Positions 33,659 through 45,060 of a stretch of 64,000 nucleotides of DNA are shown here, piece after piece (the stretch's first letter is position 1; each line of letters opens with the position of its first letter). A program made the translations under genes and the position numbers. Below the pieces are notes generated by a model. It searched no databases. It was not told the DNA's origin and saw nothing but the letters and a program-made list of their open reading frames with translations. The stretch comes from Pelobates cultripes (lineage: Eukaryota; Chordata; Amphibia; Anura; Pelobatidae): positions 104,203,244-104,267,243 of the forward strand of contig OW240913.1 of the NCBI GenBank assembly GCA_933207985.1, given 5' to 3'.

Positions 33659-36600
33659 TCAAGGTGGATTTTGGGGGTTTGTGGCTTGGTTGTATAAGCA
33701 TGTCCACTGTTTCCACGTTGAGTGGAACTGCTGTGATTCTATACTATGGGTCATCGTCATTCGTTCATAGACATGGTATTGTTGAATCTTGTCCCATAGT
33801 TGAATTTTAGATGGGCATAGGTGCGACTTCCAGTTCGTCGCTAGAAGGTTCCTGGCCGCTAATAACGTGATGGCACATACCTGTCTGTGTTCTCTAGCGA
33901 GATCACTGGGGAGCATAAGCATGAGGTACGTTTGCGGGCTTGGCAATAGGTTTGCCATGCCCAGCTTACCCAGCAATCTCCCAACCTCTGTCCAGAGGGG
34001 TTGAATCACCGGGCATGTCCACCATATGTGAAGGAATGTACCAGTGTCTCTCGAACACCTCCAGCATGTCGGTAGTACACTGGGGTATATTTTATGCAAC
34101 CGACTTGGCGTCATATACCACCTATAGAGTAGCTTCCTATGTGCTTCTATGTGCGTGTAGCATCTAGTGAGTTTTGAGAGGCTATTTAGTGCTTTGACCC
34201 AATCATCCTCTGAGAGTTGAAGGGAGCAGTCTTCCTCCCATTTAGTCTTACAGAGGGGGATGTGTTGTGGTAATGTGGTTTCCCACATTTTGTAGCAGAG
34301 GGAGATGGCTTTTGGTTTGTTTGGTGCGGCCCAGCATCTGTCCAAAATCCCACCCGCTAATAGTATTTGCTCCCGAGTACTGTTGTGCAGGTTCACGTGA
34401 GTCATTATGGTCCCTTTGAGTCTTAGGTAGGTAAATATTTCCCTCATCGGTAGGTGCCATTTGGCCTGTATATCCGCAAATGCTATTACACCCTTATTGT
34501 CTACTAGGTGTTGGACGTTGGTGATTCCTGCCTTAGCCCACCTTGTTAGAGGGAGGTCGGGGGATGCGGTTCTTAAGGCAGTCAGTGGTGCCCGGGTATG
34601 GAAGGAGAGTTTGCACCCCATTGTGGCCATAAATGTGTCCCATATGTTAAGCGTCAGAGACGTTGAGTGAAATAGGTCTAGTTTAGGGGTCCGTAGGTGT
34701 TTAGGCGTCCATAGGACGTCAACCATATTTAATGCTTTTAGTTGGGCATTCTCCATGTCTACCCAGCTGATGTCCCCTTTAGGAGAGTGTAGCATTATGC
34801 CAGCTGTTAGCGCTGTCGCTTTATAATATTGGTTAATGTTTGGTAGTCCCACTCCGCCTTGTTTGACCTGGGTGTACAGAAGTCTGTGAGGGATCCTGGG
34901 CTTTTTATTGTCCCATATAAAGGTGTTGCATGTGTTTTGTAGGCTCTTAAGCAGAGGTTGTGATACTTTGAGAGGTAGCATACGGAAAACATAAAGAATT
35001 TTGGGTAGTATAGACATTTTGAAGGCGTTAATCCTTCCTAGCCAGGATAGGTGCACGTGTTTCCATTTTAGGGTGTCCGCCTTGCACATGTGTGGTAAGG
35101 GTAGGTAATTTAATTTTACGATTTTAGCTATGGATGTTGCTATTTTGACTCCTAGGTATGTGAGGGATGAGAGTCTCCAGTCAAATTGGTGTTGTCGTTG
35201 TAGTGTCTGTGTGCGTTCCAATGGTAGGTTAACCGTCAGTGCTTGAGTTTTATCTTGGTTAAGTTTATAGTGGGAAACTAGGCCAAAGTCAGTGAGGGTG
35301 TTCATGAGGTGTGGCAAGGACCTCTCTGGGTCTGTCAATGACACCAAAACGTCATCGGCAAACAATGCCAGTTTGTGTTCCTGGCCTGTCACTATTACTC
35401 CTCTTATGTCAGGACTCGTCCGAATCTTTAGCGCCAGAGGTTCCAGCGATAAAATGTAGAGGAGGGGGGACAGGGGGCAACCTTGGCGCGTCCCATTAGT
35501 GATAGAGAACTTGTCAGATGTGAAGCCTCCGTTGGAGACCTTCGCCGCGGGTGCGCTATCCACGCCTCTATCCCCCTAATCATTTCGGGCGGAAATCCAT
35601 ACCTCCCCAGGACTTCAGACATGTACTTCCAATTGAGGCGGTCGAAGGCCTTCTCTGCGTCTAGCGCCAGGAGAAGGCCCCCTGTGTTGTTTTTTTCCAT
35701 ATGTGTCAGTATGTTGAGGATTCGTCTGGTGTTGTCTGAGTCCTGCCGCCCCCTGACAAACCCTGACTGGTCGTTATGTACTAAGTGTCTGAGGAGTGGT
35801 GCTATTCTGTTACTAAGGATCTTGGCGTAGATTTTAGCATCCCCATTTAGTAAGGAGATGGGCCTGAAATTTTTACAGTGTGTCGGTGGTTTCCCTGGCT
35901 TGGGGAGGGTGGATATATGTGCTAGGAGTACTTCTGCCGGTAGGGCTCCTCTGTCATTGCTCTGTCTGTATAGTTTCAACAAGTGTGGGGAAAGGGTATT
36001 CGCAAATAATTTGTAATAGGCATTGGTGAGACCGTCGGGTCCAGGTGATTTGTCAACGGGTAATTTTTTGATCACCAAAGTGATCTCCTCTAAGGAAATA
36101 GGCTGTCGTAGTGATTGTATTGCGGTCGGTGTCAGGGAGGGCAAGCAGAGGTCCTGTAGGAATCCGTCTATGTCCGCTATGGTTGGGACCTTAGTAGTAC
36201 CCTTGTCACGTAGATTGTACAGCTGACAATAGTAGTCTGCAAACATATTAACAATTTCTCTTGGGTCGATAATTTTGTGACCTTTTCCATCTGTGAGGTA
36301 GGCAATCCTGGAGGTGATCGTTTTTTGTTTCTAGTTTAGCGCCGGCTCTATTCCCTGCCGCGAAGAATTTGTGTTTCGATTTTCGTAAGAGGTATGTTGT
36401 TTTGGTTAACTCTATATCTCGTAATTGTGTTTGTAAGCTCAAAAGCTTCCGTTGTAGCTCAGGGGTGGGTGTATGTTTGTTGCTGTGTGTGACGTGTTTG
36501 ATCTCATTGATAAGGGCTAAGTATTGTGCTTTTTGTGTCTTGTAGGCATGGCTGGCATGCTTTATGAAGCTGCCTCTAATGACCGCCTTGTGGGCTAGCC

Positions 36601-37460
36601 AGACATAGTCCGGGTCAGTGTTCTGCTTATCATTGTCCTCAAAGTAGTTTTGTAGGTCCTGTGTGACTTCCTGGACTATGTGTGTGTTCGTTAACAAAGT
36701 GTTGTTTAACCTCCAAGTCCTCTGGCCAGTCTGGGGGAACCGGTCCTTGAGCGTTAACGTGATTGGTGCGTGGTCGGACCATGTCCCCGATGGTAGTGTC
36801 TAGTATCTTGAGGAGGGAAGTGGTTCTAACCAGGAATCTATCTATTCTGGAGTAACTATTGTGTACCGCCGTATGGCATGTGTAATCAGTTTCATTGGGG
36901 TGTGTAATTCTCCAAGGATCTACGTAATCATGTGTTGTTAGGATATCGCGTATGTTATGCGATTGTGCGAGCCGTTTCTTAGAGGTGTTGGGTGTTATGG
37001 TACGCGCGGCAGAGGAATCTTTAATGCTATCCAGAAGAAAGTTGGTATCGCCTCCAAGTATTACCTCCCCAAAGCTGTACATAGTCAACAAAGCAAATAT
37101 TCGGTGCAAAAACATTTCTTGGTTATCATTAGGTCCATATATATTCATTAATGTGAATGGGTTGTTGTTAAGGTGGCACTGAATGATGAGATTCTTATCG
37201 CTGATCTTGCGGACCAGCTCGAAGGTGACGTTCCTACTTATTAAAATGGAGACTCCTCTTTTTTTTGTGGAGCAGCAGGAGTGATGATCAATCGGAAACC
37301 AGGGGGAGTTAAATTTGGGCCGTGAGCCCCATTTAAAATGGGTTTCCTGAAAGAAGGCTACCTGCGCCTTACATTTTTTGGCTTCTAAAAGTGCCAGTCG
37401 TCGTTTATGGGGCGTGTTCAGCCCTTTGGCGTTGAGAGAAAGTACAGTGATTGACATCAC
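33659..37460 (-). pseudogene. L1-A ORF2: APE endonuclease and reverse transcriptase, frameshifted
   Basis: Endonuclease (36639-37460) shows FFQETHF, NIYGPN, GGDTNF and SRIDRFLV; the last APE motif SDHAP is at 36764-36778 but in another frame, so a frameshift lies just upstream. A linker follows in 36248-36697. RT begins in 35428-36246 with SPGPDGLTNAYYK, FRPISLLNGDAKIYAKIL and LDAEKAFDRL; after another shift 33659-35563 has NGTRQGCPLSPLLY, the catalytic LALFADDVLVSL (FADD at about 35351-35362) and a C-terminal cysteine motif CWRCSRDTGTFLHIWWTCP. At least three frameshifts (near 36780, 36320 and 35560), each near a homopolymer, and no premature stop in the right frame. Product would nick DNA and copy its own RNA. 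Confidence 0.9.
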
Positions 37461-38061
37461 TCCAACTATAATCAGGTGGGCAGGAAGGTATAAGGCTATG
37501 CCGTGCTACTCAGCCCCTTGTGTCACCTTACTTCGTCGATTTCGTGGGTGGGGTTGGTGGGGTGTGATAGGGTGTCAACATACAACAGTACAACTTGAAC
37601 TATATACAAAACCCGTTAGCCGGGTGGCTTAGTGCAGAGATCTGCCGACGGGTGATAAGATGGCTTACTAGGTAAGCCGAGTGGGGCTCTGTGGGTGCTG
37701 ATGGGTATTACCGGTTATGGTTTTTCTATGTTATATATAATTAAAAAAAATTTGTTTCCTTTTTTTTTTCTTTTTTTTCTTTTGGATTATATTACCCTGA
37801 ATTACCGGCAACTACCGGGCGTAACGCTATATGTGTGCGTCACCCTGTTGGTACACCGTACAGGTAATACTTCTTAACAGTACAATTAGATCTAGGAAAA
37901 GGGAATAACAGTGCCAATCAAGTAACGTAAACAGTAAAGTGGTTCTCCGCCTGGGTGGGCTCTCGGCTGTGAGACACATTGCAAGGGAATACAGCTGCGA
38001 GGGTGCGCCAGGGGGGAGCCAGTTTGTACAGTTCTTGTGCGGGATACATATCTGTGCTCCA
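37461..38061 (-). other. L1-A spacer between ORF1 and ORF2
   Basis: About 600 bp with no long frame in the element's sense; includes T-rich runs near 37755-37785 on the plus strand. Such a long inter-ORF spacer differs from mammalian L1 and implies separate initiation on ORF2. Confidence 0.6.
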
Positions 38062-39145
38062 TCAGTGTTGTTCTACATCCTTGGGCCTCGTTTGGTGGTG
38101 TGGTGTCATCGGTGGGTCCGCCGCGTGCCATGGAATAGGTCGGTAGTCCCGGGGTTGTTTTCTGGGTGGTGAAAGTGCTGGCGAACGGGCGATGTCAAGT
38201 CGAGCCATTGGGATGTTCCATTCTCTGAGTAGTTTTGCGCCGTCTCGTGGGGTAAAGATTACTAAGTCCACTCCATTTCGTTTCAGTAGGATTTTCGTGG
38301 GATATCCCCATTTGTACAGGATAGCTGCATTCCTGAGCGCTACGGTGACAGGTGCAAACGCTCGTCTCTTGGTCATGGTTGCCGCGGACAGGTCAATGAA
38401 CAGTTTGATATCAGCGAACGGCTTTGGCAATGGTGGGTTGGTTCTTGATGCTTGCATTAGGCGGTCTTTGACCTCAAAGTAATGTATTCTGGTGATTACA
38501 TCTCTCGGCGTAGTTGGAGGTAAGTGCTTCGGCTTCGGTAATCTGTGAGTGCGATCTAAGCGCAGGTCTGAGGTCTCCAGTGCCGGAATGAGCGCCTGAA
38601 ACAGATCTTTAACGAATGTGGCCAGATCTTGAGGGCCCACTGTTTCAGGGACACCTCGTAGCCGTATATTATTTCTTCTGTCCCTGTCCTCGTTATCTGC
38701 GATTTTGCTCTCTAGGAAGTGTACTTTTCGCTGTAGTGTCGTATGCGCTTCTGCCAGCTCGTTATGAGCCTCTCTCAGCCCCTCTGTTGCCTCCTCCAAG
38801 TGTGCTGTTCTGTCCCCCAGGGCCTGAATGTCTGCCCTGACGTCCGCCGCCATCTTGGAAAAGTCCGACCTAAGGTTGGTCTGGAGTGACTGTAGCATGC
38901 TGCTCACCGAGGCATCAGTGGCTAGTGTTGGGGATGCCAGGGGGGTCTAAGCTTTCTCCACTCTCGTGATCCGAGGCAGAATATTGCGCTGCGTCGGCGC
39001 CATCTTGGACGCCGTTGTTCCCCATCGTGAGGTGAGAGTGCAGCGTCTTCTGTTTTAGCTTCTTGGACGATTTGGTGGTCATGTCCTCCCTTGTTCCCTC
39101 GACGGCTTGCGGGAGAGGTGGTGGGTGAGTATCGCTGGTTTCCAC
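38062..39145 (-). pseudogene. L1-A ORF1 with one frameshift
   Basis: N-terminal part 38915-39145 (METSDTHPPPLPQAVEG…) and main part 38062-38907 are joined if one base is changed in the six-C run near 38939-38944: beyond it the second frame reads LASPTLATDASVSSMLQSL. The main part has a coiled coil (LGDRTAHLEEATEGLREAHN), an RRM-like DRRNNIRLRGVPET and a C-terminal domain with PRDVITRIHYF and KLFIDLSAATMTKRRAF, as in L1 ORF1p. About 360 codons in total. It is more diverged from ORF1 at 11587-12771 than one subfamily would be. Confidence 0.85.
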
Positions 39146-39234
39146 GCTGTGTTAGCCCACGGAATGGCGGAGCTCTCGAATTATGCGACTGCTTCCATGC
39201 GGAGTTAAGCCACGCCCCCTATAAATAAGCTTTT

Positions 39235-41502
39235 AAGCCTTTGCTACATTTTTGCACCCATTTAAAGAAGACTCCGCAACTGTACCTCCTCTCCCATATT
39301 TCCATAGAAAAAAAAAGTTAATGGTAGTGAACAAGAACTGACAGATGCCTCAGCTCTGCTCCTTCTTCCATTCCTTAGATAAGGGATTTTTGTAAGTTAA
39401 ATATGTACTATGAGACATAATATAACCTTATCTCCACAGCCAATCACTGTCTACTTATCTATATATTGTTTAAAAATCATGCTTAAAGAAGGAAAAGAAT
39501 ATAAGCAAGAAGACAGTGATTGACTATGTGAAGAAGTAATGTCACCAGCTCAGTCAATCAGATATCAGTGTGATTACGTACACAGAATAAAGGGTGTAAC
39601 GGATCACCTGGCACCCCGACTGGGTACCTCCGTTGAAGGATGCTCCTAGCGCTTCCTGAGGGCTCCAAGCACTCCAGCCGATACCATAACCACAGTGGAC
39701 TCCTTCAGAGAGCAGGACAGGAACAAGCTCTTACAAGAGCTTAGCAGTGAATATAGCAAGAGAGTATGCAGAGCACAGCAATCCCAGATTCCCCCAATAA
39801 GAGACGGCACTATAAAATTAAGGGTGAAGTAGAACTGACTGTACTGGCTCATACAGCCTCTTTTATTCACATTCTACAAACATAGTACTGCCCACAGGGT
39901 TTTGAAGAACAACCAATAAACACGTACAATACACTCAGACACTCCCACACAAAATCCTCCCCTCTGCCTGTGATACAATTACCTTAAACATTGGGTTAAT
40001 ATAATTATCACAGGCAGGAAAATAGACAGTTTTACACAATATTCATAACTTTAAAAGTATGCATCATATTCACATAAAACTTACACTTCAGAATCAGCAT
40101 ACTCCAAATACCAACATACGTCATAATCATACAAATTGGTCCAGTGGGTCAAAAGTTAGATCAACGTCCTTGGTGACCAAATGAAGCATGGCTTTTCTGC
40201 CTAAAACCAGTTCCACAGAGTCTTCTATCCTGGAGATAATTGGGAAGTAATCCAATTATCTCCAAGGACAGAGGCAAAACTCCATTGAACACATGGCAGC
40301 AAAATACAATAAAATACATAAAAATATATAACTGTGCAGCTATTGCATAAAACAGGTACATTCAACATATCTCCAGATAGCTTAGATCTGAGTGCACATT
40401 ATTACTGAATGGCGCTCAGATCACATACATACAGTTCAATTGCCATGGAGCCAAAGTCTTTCACATAGTCTTTCGTTATACGAATGGGCTCCATGGCATA
40501 GCTATCTGGGGTAACACTGCTCACATAGGGAAAGTACCGAATGACCCGGCTTTTGGGTCTTTGCAGGCGAAAATCAAGCATTTCATCATGGGGCCATAGT
40601 CACAGGGCAGGAGGCTGGCAATCAGTCTTCTCCAATGCCCAGTGGCAAGGCTGGTTCCCCCACAAAGGGTTTCTTGTAAAAAGAGGGAAAATTACTAAAA
40701 GTAGGTAATGATGCAAAAAGCTATAAAAAATATATTTTTCTTTCTTTAGGAAACTAATACAATTTCAATGTGAAGAAAAACACAGTGTTAATATGAGTCC
40801 AAAATCTATGATGGGATGCCCTGTTGGAATCCTATTGCTGCTTTATACAAAATAAAATGTATGAAGTAAAAAGCGATCCGTCCCATGGGTACCCTAATGA
40901 AAATGCCTTCCATTCATAAATAAGCATATGATTGCATTTGGAGAATGCCCTTACTAAACCTTTTCCAGAGGGGCTTATTGTTGCCTCGAACCATAGCCTA
41001 TTCTAGAGAGGACATGTAAACAGCAACAGCATCTGTCTGCCAGCTTAGTGAGAGTCCTGGGCTCAATCGCTCATTTCTTTTTAAAATAACAATTTGCATT
41101 TATTTGCTCTTGCAGTTATATTGGTGCCGAGAGGTTTTTCTGTGATAGCGTTTTTTTTTTTAAAGTTAACTGTATAGCAATACTTGACAGGCAGTAATCA
41201 TCCAGTGAGCAATAATGGTGGATTACGTCAGTTGAAAAATCAGTATTTGGTGGATAGATCTAATAGTATGTACAATATTCTGAAGAAGGTCAGTCAAGTT
41301 GGTTACTGATTTGTCATATATCACTTAACACCTCCAACCTTGGAAACCAAAATAATAGTTTCTAATCACAGGTATTGCCATGGGGACAACTTTGGGGCTG
41401 AAGCTCTGGATGTGTGGTTCTTTAGATGTGGTTGAAGAGCAGCAGGACATTAGTGTTTTCTTATTTTTTCTTTAAACATAAGGCAGCTAATTTTCAAAGC
41501 TG
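39235..41502. other. No gene seen; possible LTR-like start
   Basis: Right flank of L1-A. At about 39597 a segment begins TGTAACGGATCACCTGGCAC, similar in its first bases to the solo LTR start TGTAGCGGAT at 41508, but no matching end in CA with a target duplication was found. Otherwise ordinary AT-rich sequence; minus frames here lack domains. Confidence 0.4.
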
Positions 41503-41507
41503 CTGTC

Positions 41508-42558
41508 TGTAGCGGATGGCACTGGGCTGTCCTGCAAATGTCTGTGAAATAATTGCATTCGTGTGATCTGTTAATTTCCTATGTGTTTTAAAGCCTTGTA
41601 TTCTTGTGATTGTTCGGTAGTTTCGTTCCCTTAGTTTATTCGAATGAAACTACCGAACAACCAGACCTCCCCTGTGTGAAGTGTCTCCTCAATTACCCGT
41701 TGCAACATTGTTGCGAACGGGTAATTGAACAGTAAGTAGCCGTCCTTTGTTCTCGGGGGTGGCCGCCATTCGACAAACGAACACGTGGCGGCGGCCATTT
41801 TAAAACTCCCGAACAGCGGTGTTTAGCCGTCGAGTGTCTGGGACTAAAATCGGACACTCGAGTAGGCGAACACCGCTGAGACCTCCACAGCCCTGGTCCG
41901 TTCGGTTCCAAACTACCGAACGGCCCCTCGTTCGGTAGATAGAGAATACCGAACGAGGGGATTCAGGCGAACCCTCCCTAGCCTCTATAGCTAGAGGTTT
42001 TCGTGTATTTTATTCCCTTATGCCAGGACCGACCGCAGGGCCCATTCACATGGAACCGAATTCGGCTATCTCAGTTCGTGCGGTCGGTCATTTTATTCCC
42101 TCCATACTTTTCCCGAACCCCTGGTCTGATCTGGGTGGTTTTTGGATATGTTGTTCACCCAGATCAGGGCTACCAGGGGATGTAGGATTTAAAGAGGTAC
42201 CCCTACGTTTAGGGGTACATCCAGAAACGGGGGGAATTGGTGTACTGGATAAGGGGATTATGATGCTGGCTGAGGGGAGGAGATATGTGGGAGGTTACCA
42301 GGACAGGATTGGCTACTGTAATAATTACTGTAAATCCCTCCCTTGCATGGGAGCATGCTTTATAAGGAGACTGTGATTAAAGGCTTGTCAGTTCTGCTCC
42401 TGAAACTGTGTGTCGTCCAGTTATTGGGATTGCTGTGGGGAGATTGCTGTTATTTTACCTGCTGGAAACTTTGCCTATGGATTTATTATTTACTTGTTCC
42501 TGAGCCTCACTTGGATTATAAGCGGAGACAACCTGGGGAATATTGCATCTCCGCTACA
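41508..42558. mobile_element. Solo LTR with dense hairpin array
   Basis: 1,051 bp, beginning TGTAGCGGAT and ending ATCTCCGCTACA: terminal inverted TGTAGCGGA/TCCGCTACA flanked by a perfect 5-bp target duplication CTGTC (41503-41507 and 42559-42563). This is the signature of an LTR left after recombination between two LTRs. A TATA-like TTTATAAGG at 42359-42367 suggests the plus strand is sense. No internal retroelement sequence is adjacent. Superfamily (Gypsy or ERV) cannot be decided from the LTR alone. The first 60% is a run of stem-loops, listed separately. Confidence 0.85.
41611..42218. repeat. Array of about ten consecutive stem-loops
   Basis: Arms by position: 41611-41628/41641-41659 (about 18 bp, one mismatch); 41690-41701/41716-41727 (12 bp); 41760-41767/41790-41797; 41815-41823/41869-41877 enclosing 41831-41838/41853-41860; 41898-41906/41915-41923; 41924-41937/41947-41960 (14 bp perfect); 41982-41987/41992-41997; 42027-42037/42079-42089 (11 bp); 42118-42137/42156-42179 (20 bp with a 4-nt bulge); 42197-42205/42210-42218 (9 bp). 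Several arms share the motif TTCGGTA/TACCGAA. The stems do not overlap, so all could form at once on one strand. Confidence 0.85.
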
Positions 42559-42563
42559 CTGTC

Positions 42564-43776
42564 CATTATTAAAAATTTACTAGTATAGTACTTATTTAGG
42601 CTATCAGGCTGGTACCCCAGTGACAGTCTGGCCAGAGGGCCTGCACTGTACTGTCATTGCTTACAGAGACATTGTAGTCACTATAAGCATTTAATCTCTT
42701 TGAATTGTTTATAGTGTCTGGAGACCCCACTCACTGTCCCTCCATTCAGTGTTAAATCGCATAAGAGCAGTGTAGCACTAAATAAGTGCCCCTGGCCACC
42801 ACAGTGTGAAAAACAGACACGGTGTAATATGTCATGTGTTGTTGTTTTTCTGATGTTGTATTTACATAATTTTAAGCCCTTCTAATGAACAGATGATTGT
42901 TAATATGCCATGCTATCTAAAACTATAGATTTCAAAGAGGGTGTGCTTTCTTTTTATCACGACTGTAAGTGGTGTTCCACTAGCCACACACAGCTTCAGT
43001 GATGTCACTTCTGCCCATTGGAGTGGTCTGCGTGCCAACTACCATCACCCTTAACCCTGCAAGTGTAATTATTGCAGTTTTTATAAACTGCAATAATTAC
43101 CTTGCAGGGTAAAGTCCTCCTCTAGTGGCTGTCTAGTGGCATTGAATAATGTTTTCCTATGGGGAGGTCTAACGAGCGCTTGGCCATTGCCGCGCATGCG
43201 CATTAGGTCTCCCCTGTCGGCTGACATTGGCGGGGGAGGAGCGTGGGCAGAGCTGGATTCAGGTAAGTCAATGAAGAGGTTTTAACCCCTTCAGAAACAT
43301 AGGATGGGGGTGGGAGGGACGGGGGCACTGCAGGATTCTGCAGTGCCAGGAAAACGGATTTGTTTTCCTGGCACTGGAGAGTCCCTTTATGATGTCATAG
43401 ACTAAGCCTATAAATACATAGCTCAGCTCTTAGATAGTCGTTACTTGACTTACACAGAGCACACACGCGCACGTCCAAGTGATTGAGGGATAAATTGTTA
43501 CAGTGTAATATTCAACAAACGTGGAATTCTGGGCGACAGTCGCGACAGAGGGATTTGAAATCTTTGTCTAAAATAAACATTGTAAAAAAATAACAGTATT
43601 TTTACAATATAACTGGTTTGACCTAAAATATGCATTTTCCTAATTAATTCAACCTACTGTAAGGTCTTTCTACACACTTTGGAGAGAAATATGCATTAAA
43701 TATGCATTAAATTGGGTGTCCTGAAATATACGTTGATCTTAATGTTGTGTTGCTGGACCTTTTCTATAGTTTTTCC
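42564..43776. other. No gene; contains a palindromic repeat
   Basis: A near-perfect inverted repeat lies at 43054-43080/43085-43110 (arms ACCCTGCAA..TAATTATTGCAGTTT and complement) within sequence resembling frog MITEs, ending near GAGAGTCCCTTTA at 43380. No coding frame with a domain. Confidence 0.5.
43054..43110. repeat. 57-bp palindrome, MITE core
   Basis: Left arm 43054-43080 and right arm 43085-43110 pair over about 25 bp with a 4-base loop, apart from one extra G/T near the outer part. No terminase or transposase is linked. Confidence 0.7.
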
Positions 43777-44153
43777 TAGACATGTGCAATTTGTTTCGTT
43801 CCGAATGTACATTCAGACGAATGTCATGCAATTTGGACATTCAGATGCTTACGAATGTCCGAAGTTCGAATTGCCAAAGTGCCGATTTTCCGAAGTGCGA
43901 ACCGAACAGGATTGCTGAAGTTCCGAATTGCTGAAGTGCCGAATTGCCGAAGTTCCGAATTGCCAAAGTTTCCAATTGCTGAAGTTCCGAAGTGCTTTGG
44001 ATATCTGAAAAGTGCCAAAACAAGTGGTTAGGGTTAGGGTTTAGGGCCCGAATGACCAAAGTTCTGAATTGCCAAATTGCCGAAGCAGACTCATTTTTTT
44101 AGCTTACCCAAATTTACGAAACAAACCAAATTTTTTCCCCATGCACATCCCTA
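43777..44153. mobile_element. MITE-like DNA element with internal minisatellite
   Basis: Bounded by TA and terminal inverted sequence: left ACATGTGCAATTTGTTTCG, right the complement of GATGTGCAT…TTTGTTTCG, an imperfect match. The interior is an irregular array of about 12-16-bp units based on GAATTGCCGAAGTTCC (43860-44090). No transposase. Probable TA-targeting non-autonomous element; the family is not determined. Confidence 0.55.
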
Positions 44154-44159
44154 GTTTCT

Positions 44160-44341
44160 CATCCGCACACACAACACTCTCTCACACATCCTCACACACA
44201 ACACTCTCTCACACACATTACCCTCACACACACACACACACATTACCCTCTCACACACAGCACTCTCACACACATTACCCTCATACACACATTACCCTCA
44301 CACACATCTCTCTCTCACACACAACTCTCTCTCACACACAA

Positions 44342-44386
<45 letters not shown>

Positions 44387-45060
44387 CACTCTCACACATA
44401 TCACCCTCACACACAACACTCTCTCTCTCACACACACACAACACTGTCACACATATCACCTTCATACACACACACATTACCCTCACACATTACCCTTCAT
44501 ACACACACATTACACACAAACACAACACTCTCACACACATCACCCTCAAACACAGCTCCCTCTCACATACACATTACCCTCTCTCACACACACACACAGC
44601 ACCCTCACACACACACTTCACCCCTCACACTTACAGCTCCCTCTCACACACATATTACCCTCACATACCTAGCACCCTCACTCACAGAACCCCGACATAC
44701 ACTGCACCCTCATACACACACATTTCACCCCTCACACTAACAGCATCCATCACACACACTGCGCCCCTCTCACACACACACTTTGCCCCACACACACACA
44801 CTGCACCCCTCACATACACACTACAGCCCTCACACACACACCCACTGCACCCTTCACTCACACACACACTTCTCCCCTTCACACATACACACAGAACTCC
44901 CCAACACACTGCACACCACACACACACACACACACACACACAATACTTCCAAAGATATATACATACACTACAGCACCCCCTCACACAAACACTGCACCCC
45001 TCACACACACACTGCATCCCCTCTACACATACTCTCTACAGCCCCTAGCCACACGCGCAT
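44160..45060. repeat. CA-rich compound microsatellite
   Basis: About 0.9 kb of (CA)n mixed with ACTCTCTCACA, ACATTACCCTCA and CACCCCTCACA variants. The 223-codon His/Thr/Ser frame and other frames here are artefacts of the repeat. Confidence 0.95.

Larger units (their letters stand above)
33309..39219 (-). mobile_element. Full-length L1-clade LINE (L1-A) with target duplication
   Basis: About 5.9 kb on the minus strand, flanked by a 15-bp target duplication TATAAATAAGCTTTT at 33294-33308 and 39220-39234. It starts GGGGGCGTGGCTTAACTCC at 39219, carries ORF1 (38062-39145), a ~600-bp spacer, ORF2 (33659-37460) and a ~350-bp 3' UTR ending in a poly-A run (T run around 33305-33320 on the plus strand; the boundary with the duplication is ambiguous within the T run). 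Full length, a perfect target duplication and a lack of in-frame stops argue for recent insertion. It lies in the intron of the host gene, on the same strand. Confidence 0.92.

Noticed and set aside
33559..38840. Plus-strand frames within L1-A
   Set aside because: Antisense to ORF1 and ORF2 of the LINE; none has a recognised motif.
41611..42218. A cluster of tRNA or other small RNA genes suggested by the many stem-loops
   Set aside because: No cloverleaf, A/B box pair or known ncRNA motif; the block lies wholly inside an LTR with exact ends.
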